The notes under the pieces: model-generated
The model's database searches: none
The model's input: only the letters and a program-made list of their open reading frames with translations
What the model was told of the DNA's origin: nothing
In this document: positions 18,307-26,642 of the stretch, piece after piece
Position numbering within the stretch: the stretch's first letter is position 1
Layout: every line of letters begins with the position of its first letter
Position numbers and translations under genes: made by a program
Origin: Candidatus Rokuibacteriota bacterium
GTDB lineage: Bacteria > Methylomirabilota > Methylomirabilia > Rokubacteriales > CSP1-6
Direction of reading: 5' to 3'
Assembly: GCA_030647435.1 (NCBI GenBank)
Contig: JAUSJX010000012.1
Coordinates: forward strand, 196,063 to 260,062
Length of the DNA stretch: 64,000 nt

Positions 18307-19115
18307 GCCAGTGCCTCGTTCGCGCTGCCGCTCCGGAACCCCTGGAGGTCCAGCGTGACGTAGAGATAGCCCAGCTCGCGAAAGCGCTTCACGATCGCCT
18401 CGTGCCGCCCGTCCTCGAAGAGCCGCCCCATCTCTTCCGGCGGCAGCTCGAGGCGCGCCAGCCTGTCGTGGTGCCGCACCCGAAACTGACGGAAGCCGAG
18501 GCTCCGGATGAAGGCTTCGGCCGCGTCAATGAGCCTGAGCTTCTCGGGGGTGATGGCTTCACCGTACTGGAAGCGGGAGGACAGACACGCGAAGGAGGGC
18601 TTATCCCAGGTCGGCAGCCCAAGCTCGCGGGAGAGCGCCCGGATCTCTTCCTTCCACATCCCGGCTTCGATCAGGGGGGCCCTCACGCCGGCCGCCTTGG
18701 CCGCGTCCATGCCCGGCCGATGGTCGCCCAGGTCGTCCATGTTGGCGCCGTAGACCATGATCGCGTCGCCGTGCTGTCGCGCGATCGGGCCGAGCTTCGC
18801 GAAAAGCTCCTCCTTGCAGAAGAAGCAGCGATTGGGAGAATTCAGCGCGTACTGCGGATTGTCCAGCTCGCGAGTCTTGACCACCAGATGCCGCATGCCG
18901 AGCAGATCCGCGAGCCGCCGTGTCTCGTCGAGCTCCGAGGCGGGATACGTCTCGGAATCCGCCGTGACCAGCACGACGCGGTCACCGAGGGCCTCCCGCG
19001 CCGCGCGCGCGAGGAAGGTCGAGTCCACACCGCCTGAGAACGCCACGAGGACCTGGCCCATCCCCCGGATGATCCCGAGGAGGCTTTCGTGCTTCGCGGC
19101 AAGCGCGGCGTCCAC
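18288..19115 (-). CDS. larE: LarE, ATP-dependent sulfur transferase for the nickel-pincer cofactor
   Basis: The 275-aa product has the PP-loop ATP-pyrophosphatase motif AFSGGVDSTFL (about 25-35) and the LarE landmark SFACLSSRF. Cysteines are Cys97 and Cys100 in RCFFCK plus Cys177 in SFAC. The single-Cys type LarE sacrifices its cysteine sulfur; homologues with three conserved cysteines have been proposed to carry a [4Fe-4S] cluster that permits catalytic sulfur transfer, and this protein fits that three-Cys pattern. It starts 1 bp after the PfkB kinase stop and overlaps larB. Confidence 0.94.
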   Translation of the reverse strand: MDAALAAKHESLLGIIRGMGQVLVAFSGGVDSTFLARAAREALGDRVVLVTADSETYPASELDETRRLADLLGMRHLVVKTRELDNPQYALNSPNRCFFCKEELFAKLGPIARQHGDAIMVYGANMDDLGDHRPGMDAAKAAGVRAPLIEAGMWKEEIRALSRELGLPTWDKPSFACLSSRFQYGEAITPEKLRLIDAAEAFIRSLGFRQFRVRHHDRLARLELPPEEMGRLFEDGRHEAIVKRFRELGYLYVTLDLQGFRSGSANEALAWIKKK

Positions 19116-19116
19116 G

Positions 19117-20028
19117 CTACCCCTCCAGGCGGACCATCTCTGCGAAGGCCAGGAGCCGTTCCTCGATCTCGCGCCGCTCCAGTCGCTTGAGCCTCTCCAG
19201 CGAGAAATCTTCCACCGTGAAGGAGGCCATGGCGGCTCCCCTCACCATGGCCCGCCGGAGGGAGGCCGGGTCCGTGGCGTCCTGCTGCGCGAGGTAACCC
19301 ATGAAGCCGCCGGCGAAGGTGTCCCCCGCACCGGTCGGGTCGAAGACGGCCTCGAGCGGGAAAGCCGGAGCGAAGAAGTACTGGCCGCTCGACACCAGGA
19401 GGGCGCCGTATTCGCCGCGCTTGATCACCACGGTCCGGGGGCCCATCTCGCCGATCGTCCGCGCCGCCTTGATCAGGTTGGGCTCGCCCGCCAGCATGCG
19501 CGCCTCGGCGTCGTTGATGAGCAGGACGTCCGCCCGCGCCAGCACGCGGAGGAGGTCCACCCGCTTACCCTCGATCCAGAAGTTCATGGTGTCGAGCGCG
19601 GTGAGCGCGGGCCGCTCCATCTGCTCGAGGACCCCCAGCTGGAGGACCGGATCGATGTTCGCGAGGAACAGGAAGCGCGCCTTCCGGTGCACCGGCCCGA
19701 GATTCGGCTTGAAAGCCGCGAAGGCATTCAGCTGCACGTCGAGCGTCCGCGCCTCGTTGAGGTCGAAGCCGTACTCCCCCGTCCACCGGAACGTCTTCTG
19801 GCCTGCCAACACCTCGAGCGCCGTGACGTCCACGCCTCGTCCCCTCAGCAACTCGAGGTGCTCCTTCGGGAAGTCCGTGCCCACGGCACCCACCACGCGC
19901 ACCTGGGTGAAGAAGCTCGCCGCGTAGGAGAAATACGTCGCCGAGCCGCCCAGCGCCTCGGTCACCTTGCCGAACGGCGTCTTGACGCTGTCGAGCGCCA
20001 CCGAGCCCACGACCACGAGATCAGCCAC
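19117..20028 (-). CDS. PfkB-family sugar/nucleoside kinase
   Basis: The 303-aa product is a ribokinase-fold kinase: N-terminal VVGSVALDSV, GGSATYFSYAA, and the C-terminal PfkB signature DPTGAGDTFAGGFMGYL with the catalytic Asp. Substrate cannot be read from sequence. The start overlaps the mtnP stop by 8 bases and the stop is 1 bp from larE, so it is translated between methylthioadenosine salvage and cofactor genes; a ribose- or nucleoside-type substrate is plausible but unproven. Confidence 0.88.
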   Translation of the reverse strand: MADLVVVGSVALDSVKTPFGKVTEALGGSATYFSYAASFFTQVRVVGAVGTDFPKEHLELLRGRGVDVTALEVLAGQKTFRWTGEYGFDLNEARTLDVQLNAFAAFKPNLGPVHRKARFLFLANIDPVLQLGVLEQMERPALTALDTMNFWIEGKRVDLLRVLARADVLLINDAEARMLAGEPNLIKAARTIGEMGPRTVVIKRGEYGALLVSSGQYFFAPAFPLEAVFDPTGAGDTFAGGFMGYLAQQDATDPASLRRAMVRGAAMASFTVEDFSLERLKRLERREIEERLLAFAEMVRLEG

Positions 20029-20929
20029 GCCGGGGTCCTTTCCGTGCGGCCGGGAAGTACTTGTCGAGCAGGAAGCCGAGGCGCTTCCGGACTTTCGGCG
20101 GGAAAGCCTTGGGATCCGTGATGACAGCGCTCCGGAGCGCGTCCGGACAGCCCTGGCCGCACGAGGCGGGAATGCGGGAGATCACGCGGCGGAGGACCTC
20201 CTTGGCCGTCGCGACGTTCTTCATCAGGTTGGCGACCACCGCCTCCACGGTCACGGCGTCGTGCTCCTCGTGCCACACGTCGTAGTCCGTCACGAGGGCC
20301 AGCGTCGCGTAGCACAGCTCGGCCTCGCGCGCGAGCTTGGCCTCCGGCATGTTGGTCATGCCGATGATCGACACGCCCCAGCGGCGGTAGATCTCCGACT
20401 CGCCCTTGGTCGAGAAGTGCGGACCCTCGATGCAGATGTACGTGCCGCCCCGGTGGACCCGGGCGCCCACGTCGCGCCCAGCCTGCGCCAGCGCCGCCGC
20501 AACCCCGGCGCACACGGGGTGGGCCATGCCGACATGGGCCACGATCCCCTCCCCGAAGAAGGACCCGACCCGGCGCCTGGTGTGGTCGTAGAACTGGTCG
20601 GGCACAACGAGCTCCAGAGGATGGATATCCTCCTTCATGCTGCCCACCGCGCTGATGGAGACGAGTGCCTGGGCGCCGAGCTTCTTCATGCCGTAGATGT
20701 TGGCCCGGTAGTTGAGCTCCGATGGAGTCAGCCGATGGCCGCGGCCGTGACGCGGCAGGAAGATCACGCGCCGGCCGCCGAACCGGCCGGTGCAGTAGGC
20801 GTCCGAAGGATCACCGAACGGGGTCCGGACCTTGACCCAGCGGATGTCCTCCAGCCCCTCCATCTCGTACAGCCCGCTGCCGCCGATGACCCCGACGGTC
20901 AGCTCGCTCGCGGCTCGGGGCGGGCTCAC
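20021..20929 (-). CDS. mtnP: S-methyl-5'-thioadenosine phosphorylase
   Basis: The 302-aa product cleaves methylthioadenosine to adenine and methylthioribose-1-phosphate. Seen are the phosphate loop GVIGGSGLYEMEGLE, FLPRHGRGHRLTPSELNYRAN, the ribose site IIGMTNMPEAKLAREAELCYA and TDYDVWHEEHDAV, whose two Asp residues match the adenine-binding pair of human MTAP, favouring 6-amino purines. The start is a GTG at 20929 overlapping the mtaB stop as GTGA; a longer open frame upstream has no family similarity. Confidence 0.93.
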   Translation of the reverse strand: MSPPRAASELTVGVIGGSGLYEMEGLEDIRWVKVRTPFGDPSDAYCTGRFGGRRVIFLPRHGRGHRLTPSELNYRANIYGMKKLGAQALVSISAVGSMKEDIHPLELVVPDQFYDHTRRRVGSFFGEGIVAHVGMAHPVCAGVAAALAQAGRDVGARVHRGGTYICIEGPHFSTKGESEIYRRWGVSIIGMTNMPEAKLAREAELCYATLALVTDYDVWHEEHDAVTVEAVVANLMKNVATAKEVLRRVISRIPASCGQGCPDALRSAVITDPKAFPPKVRKRLGFLLDKYFPAARKGPRRG

Positions 20930-22257
20930 GCCGCTTCCAGGACGCCGCGCGCGCCACGGCGGTCGGTTTCCGTCAGCCGCACGGTCGCGAAGCGCCGCCC
21001 CAACCCCTCGGGCCCGGCGAAGCTCACCTCGACGTAGTTGGATGTCAGCCCGGTCAGCCCGCCGTCCGCCTGGCGCTCCTCGAGCACCAGCACCTCGACG
21101 GCGCGCCCCAGCAGTGCTCGCCTGAAGGCCACGCCCTTGTCGACACCGAGCGCGCGGAGCCTGCTGCTGCGCTCGCGGATCGCTGAGGCCGCCACGCGGT
21201 GCCCCATCTTCGCCCCTTCCGTGCCCTTGCGGTCCGAGTACGCGAAGACGTGAAGGTAGGAGAGCGGCAGCTCCCCGACGAGGGCCATCGTCGCCTCGAA
21301 GTCGGCCTCCTCCTCGCCCGGGTGTCCGACGATGACGTCCGCGCCGAGCCCAAGGTCGGGGATGGCCGCCGCGAGCCGCTCGGCGAGCGTCCGGTACATG
21401 GTCGTATTGTACGGCCGGCGCATGAGCCGAAGGACCCGGTCGCTGCCGCTTTGAAGCGGCAGGTGCAGGTGCGGCGCGACGACCGGGAGCATCGTGACAG
21501 CCTGGATGAGCTCCGGTGTGAAGTAGGACGGCAGCACCGAGGAGAGCCTGAGCCAACGCAGGCCTGGGACCTCCGCGAGCCGCGTCACCAGGAGCGCCAG
21601 GCTCGTCCGGGGCAAGAGGTCCCAACCGTAGTGGCCGATGTCCACCCCTGTGAGCGTGATCTCGCCGTAGCCCGCCCCGACCAGCGCCTCGAGCTGCTCC
21701 ACGAGGACCTTCGGCTCCTGGCTCCGGCTCCCGCCGCGGGCCGCCGGCACGATACAGAAGGCGCATCGATGCTGGCAGCCGTCCTGAATCTTGACGAAGG
21801 CGCGCGATCGCCCGCTCATGCGGTGGACTGGCGCCGCGGGCACCTCGCGGGCATCGGCGATCGGCCCGACCCGCACCTCCGGCCGGTCCCGCTTGACGAG
21901 AGAGTCGAGCAGCTCGGGCAGCCGGTATTTCTCCTGGTTGCCGAGGACGAGGTCGACGCCGGGCATGCGGGCGAGCGCCTCCGGGTCGGTCTGGGCCAGG
22001 CAGCCGGTGACGACGACGAGCGCGTCAGGGTTGGCGCGCGTGATGCGCCGGATCGCCTGCCGGTCGGAGAAGTCGGCACGGCTGGTGACCGTGCACGTGT
22101 TGACGACATAGACGTGGGCCGGAGCGCCTTCCTCCACCGCCCGGTACCCGGCCTGCTCGACGAGCGCCCGCATCTCCTGGGACTCGACCTGGTTGAGCCG
22201 GCAGCCGAGCGTGGCGAAACCGACCGTCCTTGAATTAGCCAGTTGGCCGCCGCTCAT
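20926..22257 (-). CDS. mtaB: MtaB-type tRNA threonylcarbamoyladenosine methylthiotransferase
   Basis: The 443-aa product is a radical-SAM methylthiotransferase. The N-terminal UPF0004 domain has its three cluster cysteines (TLGCRLNQVES, NTCTVT, TGCLAQ), the radical-SAM motif is CQHRCAFC, and a TRAM-like tail follows. The LGCRLNQ start and length place it in the MtaB (ms2t6A37) branch rather than MiaB or RimO. The ATG at 22257 overlaps the rlmN stop as ATGA; the extra upstream open frame is discarded because family similarity starts at GFATLGC. Confidence 0.92.
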   Translation of the reverse strand: MSGGQLANSRTVGFATLGCRLNQVESQEMRALVEQAGYRAVEEGAPAHVYVVNTCTVTSRADFSDRQAIRRITRANPDALVVVTGCLAQTDPEALARMPGVDLVLGNQEKYRLPELLDSLVKRDRPEVRVGPIADAREVPAAPVHRMSGRSRAFVKIQDGCQHRCAFCIVPAARGGSRSQEPKVLVEQLEALVGAGYGEITLTGVDIGHYGWDLLPRTSLALLVTRLAEVPGLRWLRLSSVLPSYFTPELIQAVTMLPVVAPHLHLPLQSGSDRVLRLMRRPYNTTMYRTLAERLAAAIPDLGLGADVIVGHPGEEEADFEATMALVGELPLSYLHVFAYSDRKGTEGAKMGHRVAASAIRERSSRLRALGVDKGVAFRRALLGRAVEVLVLEERQADGGLTGLTSNYVEVSFAGPEGLGRRFATVRLTETDRRGARGVLEAA

Positions 22258-23288
22258 ACTTCGACTGCCTCCTTGAGCTGCCCGCAGGCCGCCCCGATAT
22301 CCTCGCCCTTGCTCCACCTAACGGTCGCCCGGATGCCGTGCTCGAGCAGGAGCTCCTGAAAGCCCATGATCCGGTGGAGCGCCGGGCGCTGGAAGCCCGA
22401 GTCCTCCCAGTCGTTGAAGGGGATCAGGTTGATCTTCGCCCGGATGCCCTTGAGCAGCCGCACCAGCCGGCGCGCGTCCTCTGGAGCGTCGTTGACGCCC
22501 TCGAGCAGGACGTACTCGAAGGTGATGCGCTGGCGGAAGGCAACGGGGAAGCGGCGGCAGGCCTCGAGCAGTTCCTCAATAGCGAAGCCCTTGTTCACCG
22601 GCATGATCCTGTCGCGGATCTCGTTGCTGGTCGCGTGGAGCGAGATAGCCAGGTTGACCTTGAGGTTCTCCTTGGCGAGGCGCTCGATCCCGCCGACGAG
22701 CCCGACGGTCGAGACGGTGATCCGGCGGGGCGAGAAGCCGAAGGCCTTGGGATCGGTCAGGATCCGGAGAGACTGGACGGTCGCGGCGTAGTTGGCCAGC
22801 GGCTCGCCCATGCCCATATAGACGATGTGGGTGATGCGCTCCCCGGACCCGAGCGTCGCGCGCGCCGCCAGGACCTGCCCCACGATCTCCCCTGCCGTGA
22901 GGTTGCGCTCGAGCCCCATGGTGCCGGTCAGGCAGAAGGCGCACGCGAAACCGCAGCCGATCTGGGTCGAGACGCACAGGGTCAGGCGGTCGCGGTCGGG
23001 CATGAGGACCGACTGGATGCGGGCGCCGTCCTCCAGGGTCAGCACGAGCTTCTGGCTGCCGTCCTGGGAAGGCGTTCGCCTCTCGATCTGAGGCACCGCC
23101 ACCGTCGCCCTCCCACCCAAGGCCGCCCGGAAGTCCCGAGGCAGGTCGGACATGGCCTCAATGTCCGTGGCGCCCTTTCCGTAGAGCCACGAGGCAATCT
23201 GGCGGCCCCGATACCGGGGCGCGCAGAGCGACTCAGCGAGATCTTCGAGCTCCGAGGGCAGGAGGTCGAGCAGGTTCAGGCGGGACAT
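22254..23288 (-). CDS. rlmN: RlmN 23S rRNA/tRNA adenine-C2 methyltransferase
   Basis: The 344-aa product is a radical-SAM dual-specificity methylase (23S rRNA A2503 and tRNA A37). The CxxxCxxC motif is CGFACAFC within STQIGCGFACAFCLTGTMG; GMGEPLANY and the C-terminal GAACGQL provide the SAM loop and the second, methyl-carrying Cys. It heads the coupled block rlmN-mtaB-mtnP-pfkB-larE-larB-larC-cyclase. Confidence 0.96.
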   Translation of the reverse strand: MSRLNLLDLLPSELEDLAESLCAPRYRGRQIASWLYGKGATDIEAMSDLPRDFRAALGGRATVAVPQIERRTPSQDGSQKLVLTLEDGARIQSVLMPDRDRLTLCVSTQIGCGFACAFCLTGTMGLERNLTAGEIVGQVLAARATLGSGERITHIVYMGMGEPLANYAATVQSLRILTDPKAFGFSPRRITVSTVGLVGGIERLAKENLKVNLAISLHATSNEIRDRIMPVNKGFAIEELLEACRRFPVAFRQRITFEYVLLEGVNDAPEDARRLVRLLKGIRAKINLIPFNDWEDSGFQRPALHRIMGFQELLLEHGIRATVRWSKGEDIGAACGQLKEAVEV

Positions 23289-23541
23289 ACGCGCCGTAGG
23301 ATAGCACAGGACTTGTCCACGGAAGTTGTGGGAGGCCCGTGGATAAGCCTGTGGGTGGCTCGCCGCGGATCAGGACATTTCAGGCACTAAGAGCGAATCG
23401 CTCAATGGCTCGGCACCGCACTGCGCGCAGACGGCGCGACGGCCCTACTTGTCGCCCTGGACTTCCTTCAGAAGCTCCGACACACGATCGGTGAGGTCGA
23501 ACAGCTCACGGACCCGTGGGGCCGGAGCCGGCGCGACACCC
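23289..23541. other. Intergenic region upstream of rlmN, no convincing gene
   Basis: This 253-bp gap holds the presumed rlmN promoter region (a TATCCT hexamer near 23300 on the minus strand is the only box-like element) and a small dyad gagcgaatcgctc near 23391. An in-frame stretch on the minus strand (23447-23541) reads like a short charged protein tail but has no start codon. A 16-bp motif at 23406-23421 recurs once near 29740. Confidence 0.5.
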
Positions 23542-25038
23542 TCACCGGAGCGCCGCCTCGTGCAGTGGCATCCACTGATCCGACCGCGGGGTCCAGCTCA
23601 CGCGGTCGCGGCTCGCGTAGATGTCCACCTGCTGGAGCAGGAAGACCCAGGTCGCGTCTTCGACCATGGCGCGAGCCAGGTCGCGGTAGACCTGGCGTCG
23701 CTTGGCCGCGTCCATGGTGCCGCGCCCAAGGTCGAAGAGGGCATCGACGCGCTCGTTCTTGTAGTAGAGGCCGCGGCCCTTGGACGAAACTAGATTATAG
23801 AGCTCGTCGCCGTCCTGCATCGGCCCACCGAGACCCAGGAGGTAGGCGTCCTGGAACTGCTTGCCGAGATAACGCTTGAAGTAGGCGCCCCACTCGGCCA
23901 CCTGCACCTTGGGCTTGAACCCGGCCTTCTGCCACTGTCCCCCAAGGGCCTCGGCTATTTCCTTGTCGCCCTGGTAGCGCCCCGCGGGCGACTCGAGCGT
24001 GATTTCCAGGCCGTCTGGATAGCCTGCCTCGGCGAGAAGCTTCCGCGCCCGCGCCGGGTCATGCACATAACCCTTGACGCTCGCGTCGTATCCGAACATC
24101 TGCGGCGTGAGCGGCCCCTCGAGCCTTCGGCCGCTGCCCTCGAGCACGTTCTTGACGATGGCGTCGACGTCCGTCGCGTAGTTGAGCGCCTGGCGGACCC
24201 GCACGTCGGACAGCGGCTTCTTGAAAGCATTGAGCCCCAGGTAGATGATCCAGCTGCTGGGCACGCGCTGAACGCGGAGGCCACCGACACGCTCCAGCTC
24301 GCGCGCGAGGCTCGGCGGGACCGTCGTGATGAGGTCGACCTCGTTGTTTCGGAGCGCCGCCGCCCGCGTGAAGGGCTCGGGGATGGGCTTGTAGATGACC
24401 CTCCTGATCTTGGGTGCTCCCCGCCAGTGGCGGTCGAAGGCCTCGACGACCAGACGGTCGTCCTTGACAAGCTCGACGAAGCGGTAGGGCCCCGTGCCGA
24501 CGGGCTTGAGCGCCATGCCCTGGTTGCCCTTCTCGGCGGTGTACTTCGGCGGCACCATGGGAAAGTCCAGCAGCCGGTTGATGAGCGGCGCGTACGGCTG
24601 GCGGGTGACGAGGTTCACCGTGTAGTCGTCGATGACGTCCACCCGCGCGATCTCGGCCATGTTGGCGCGGTTGGGCGACTTCTGCTCCGGATCGAGCACC
24701 CGCTGGAAGGTGAACCGCACCGCCTCGGCGTTGAAGGACTCGCCGTCGTGGAACACGACGCCGCGCCTGAGCTTGAGCTGCCACGTCGTGTCATCGACGA
24801 GCCGCCACGACTCGGCCAGCTGGGGCACGATGCGGTTGTCCGCGTCGCGCCCGACCAGCGAATCGAAGATGCTGACGCCGACCATCGCCCGGATGGACGA
24901 GAGGTTCATGGTCGGGTCGAGGTTCTCGGGCGTCCACGGGATGGCGACGCGGAGCTCGCCCTGGGGCTGGGCTCCCCCGCCGCCCGGGAGCAGGATGAGC
25001 ATCGCCGCCGCGGCGCATGCCGCCAGGCGGAGCCTCAC
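23542..25038 (-). CDS. ABC transporter substrate-binding protein, family 5 (peptide/nickel type)
   Basis: The 498-aa product has a signal peptide (about 1-23, AAAMLILLPGGGGA) and the SBP_bac_5 layout: ESWRLVDDTTWQLKLRRGVVFHDGESFNAEAV is the conserved family signature region, with a large two-lobed periplasmic body. Such proteins deliver peptides, nickel or glutathione-like ligands to Dpp/Opp-type permeases. No permease or ATPase gene lies nearby, so it is an orphan. Its start overlaps the stop of the upstream UroD-like gene (ATGA), so the two are co-translated. Confidence 0.92.
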   Translation of the reverse strand: MRLRLAACAAAAMLILLPGGGGAQPQGELRVAIPWTPENLDPTMNLSSIRAMVGVSIFDSLVGRDADNRIVPQLAESWRLVDDTTWQLKLRRGVVFHDGESFNAEAVRFTFQRVLDPEQKSPNRANMAEIARVDVIDDYTVNLVTRQPYAPLINRLLDFPMVPPKYTAEKGNQGMALKPVGTGPYRFVELVKDDRLVVEAFDRHWRGAPKIRRVIYKPIPEPFTRAAALRNNEVDLITTVPPSLARELERVGGLRVQRVPSSWIIYLGLNAFKKPLSDVRVRQALNYATDVDAIVKNVLEGSGRRLEGPLTPQMFGYDASVKGYVHDPARARKLLAEAGYPDGLEITLESPAGRYQGDKEIAEALGGQWQKAGFKPKVQVAEWGAYFKRYLGKQFQDAYLLGLGGPMQDGDELYNLVSSKGRGLYYKNERVDALFDLGRGTMDAAKRRQVYRDLARAMVEDATWVFLLQQVDIYASRDRVSWTPRSDQWMPLHEAALR

Positions 25039-26021
25039 GCCCCGGCTCCTTTGACCGCCCGCACCGCCGCGTCGAGGTATTCATCGGGAGCGGCGAGCGG
25101 CAGCACGCAGCCCGGCGCGATGATGACCCCTATGCCCCCGGTCTGCCCAATGGCGTCGGCGACTTCGGCCGCCACGGCCGAGGCCGGGCCCTCGAGCAGC
25201 GTCTCCTTCTCGTTGAGCCCGCCGGCCACCGCCCCACTGAAGCGCCTGAGCGCATCGCCGAGCGACGGCGCGGTCAGCCTGTCGTGCCAGTTCACGGCCG
25301 CCACCGGCAAGGTCGCCTTCCGGTCGAAGTAGATGTGCTCGCCGTGGAGGTGGAGCATCGTGAAGAGGGTGCTGCCGTTCAGGCTCTCGAGCATCCGCCA
25401 GGAGTACGGCATGCTGAACCTCGCGTGCTCGCCCTCGTCCAGCACGTCGCGGCTGGCGTCCTGCGAGGCGTAGAAGATGCCGTCGGCCCCGACCTGCGCC
25501 ACGGCGGCGACGTAGCGGATGACCGTCTCCGTGATGGTATCGAGCGCGGCCATGACGGCGTCCGGATGATCTCTGAGGTCGCCGAGCAGCCGGTCGCCCG
25601 CCAGCTTGCGCGCGATGGTGAGGGGGGCGAACACGGTGTGCAGCACCGGGACGTCGTCGCTCCTGTCTGCGAGGATGAGCCGGAGCGCCTCGAGCTCACG
25701 CCCGAGCGCCCCCTGCCCCGGGTCGAGAGCCTTGAGCTTCGCCCAGTCCGAGACCTCCCGGATAGCGTGCTGCGTGCACGTCTTTGCGCCGTTGGGGGAT
25801 CCCCGGTACGCGACCCTGCACCCCCAGTCCTCGACGCAGTAGACGCCGCTCGACATGATCTTGATGAAGTCTAGGTCCCACTTGCGCTGGAAGGCGAGCA
25901 TGGCCTCGGCGAGGCCCGCCGAGGTATGGTCGACCTCGGGGACATGCCGCCAGAACGCCACCGGCGGCCGGTCCACCGGCCGCCGGGCAAGCGCTGCCCG
26001 GACTCGCTCTCCCTTGGTCAT
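25035..26021 (-). CDS. Uroporphyrinogen decarboxylase-like / MtaA-type methyltransferase family protein
   Basis: The 328-aa product belongs to the URO-D superfamily, with the start MTKGERVRAAL typical of that family. LHLHGEH (about residues 230-236) and APGCVLPL (about 305-312) place His and Cys as in the zinc-binding H-x-C...C motif of corrinoid methyltransferases, while haem-pathway HemE active-site features are weak. It is therefore more likely a methyl-transfer or related decarboxylase than HemE. It is coupled to a periplasmic solute-binding protein, which suggests uptake and processing of one substrate; this is inference. Confidence 0.85.
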   Translation of the reverse strand: MTKGERVRAALARRPVDRPPVAFWRHVPEVDHTSAGLAEAMLAFQRKWDLDFIKIMSSGVYCVEDWGCRVAYRGSPNGAKTCTQHAIREVSDWAKLKALDPGQGALGRELEALRLILADRSDDVPVLHTVFAPLTIARKLAGDRLLGDLRDHPDAVMAALDTITETVIRYVAAVAQVGADGIFYASQDASRDVLDEGEHARFSMPYSWRMLESLNGSTLFTMLHLHGEHIYFDRKATLPVAAVNWHDRLTAPSLGDALRRFSGAVAGGLNEKETLLEGPASAVAAEVADAIGQTGGIGVIIAPGCVLPLAAPDEYLDAAVRAVKGAGA

Positions 26022-26050
26022 CGCCGGGCAAGTCTATCATTTCTGTCACA

Positions 26051-26080
26051 GGGAACTTTCCGCCCGCGCTATGGTCTTAA
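26051..26080 (+). promoter_or_regulatory. ECF-type promoter upstream of the sigma factor gene
   Basis: GGGAACTT (26051-26058), a 15-base spacer, then GTCTTAA (26074-26080), close to the sigma-E-type GGAACTT...GTCTAA consensus. The same motif with the same spacing recurs at 27715. It lies in the 60-bp gap between divergent genes, immediately before the sigma factor, as expected for autoregulation. Confidence 0.7.
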
Positions 26081-26081
26081 C

Positions 26082-26642
26082 GTGCGGGAAGGAGATGCCG
26101 CCGATGCCCCGGAATTCCTCGACAGGCTGCGGGCGGCCGACGCGCGGGCCTTCGAAGAGCTCGTCGCCTCCCACCAGCATCGCGTGTTCGGCGTGGCCCT
26201 GCGCATGCTCAGCGGCGCGGCCGAAGCCGAAGAGGTGGCGCAGGAAGCCTTCCTGCGCGCGCACCGGAGCCTTGGCGAATTCCGCGGGGATGCCAAGCTC
26301 TCCACGTGGCTCTACACCATCGTCTCCCGACTCTGCCTCAACCGGCTGGCGTCGGGAGATCGCAGGGCGGTCCGTCACGGCGAAGAGATCCTGCTTCGGG
26401 TGGCCGATGAAGGCGGCGGACCCGAGGTCCAGGCGGAGCGCGGCGAGCTCGAGGAAGCGCTCCACCGCGCCATCGCGGAGCTGCCCGAGGAGCGCCGGGT
26501 CGTGATCGTCCTGAGAGACCTCGAAGGTCTCTCCTACGAGGAGATCGCCCTGGCGCTCGGTCTCGAGCTGGGCACGGTACGGTCGCGGCTTCACCGGGCG
26601 CGCATGGACCTCAAGGAGAAGTTGGAGCGGTTCCTGCCATGA
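26082..26642 (+). CDS. ECF RNA polymerase sigma factor
   Basis: The product (186 aa from the GTG at 26082) has region 2 (ARAFEELVASHQHRVFGVALRML, then DAEEVAQEAFLRA-like helix, and FRGDAKLSTWLYTIV) and region 4 (LPEERRVVIVLRDLEGLSYEEIA, GTVRSRLHRAR), the two domains of a group 4 sigma factor. No in-frame ATG precedes region 2; the GTG at 26082 is the closest reasonable start, but it falls at or just before the predicted transcription start of its own ECF promoter, so the true start is uncertain. The stop overlaps the anti-sigma ATG (ATGA), a usual sign of sigma/anti-sigma coupling. Confidence 0.93.
   Translation: MREGDAADAPEFLDRLRAADARAFEELVASHQHRVFGVALRMLSGAAEAEEVAQEAFLRAHRSLGEFRGDAKLSTWLYTIVSRLCLNRLASGDRRAVRHGEEILLRVADEGGGPEVQAERGELEEALHRAIAELPEERRVVIVLRDLEGLSYEEIALALGLELGTVRSRLHRARMDLKEKLERFLP

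Noticed and set aside
20930-21766. Long open frame extending mtnP upstream
   Set aside because: It overlaps mtaB in another frame and lacks phosphorylase similarity; the GTGA junction at 20926-20929 gives a natural start.
23313-23346. Two DnaA-box-like sites near rlmN
   Set aside because: Each differs from TTATCCACA by one or two bases, there is no AT-rich unwinding element and no dnaA/dnaN nearby, so an origin is not supported.
23447-23541. Minus-strand stretch reading like a charged protein tail after the solute-binding protein
   Set aside because: No start codon in frame, and the solute-binding protein already has a normal C terminus; may be chance open sequence in GC-rich DNA.
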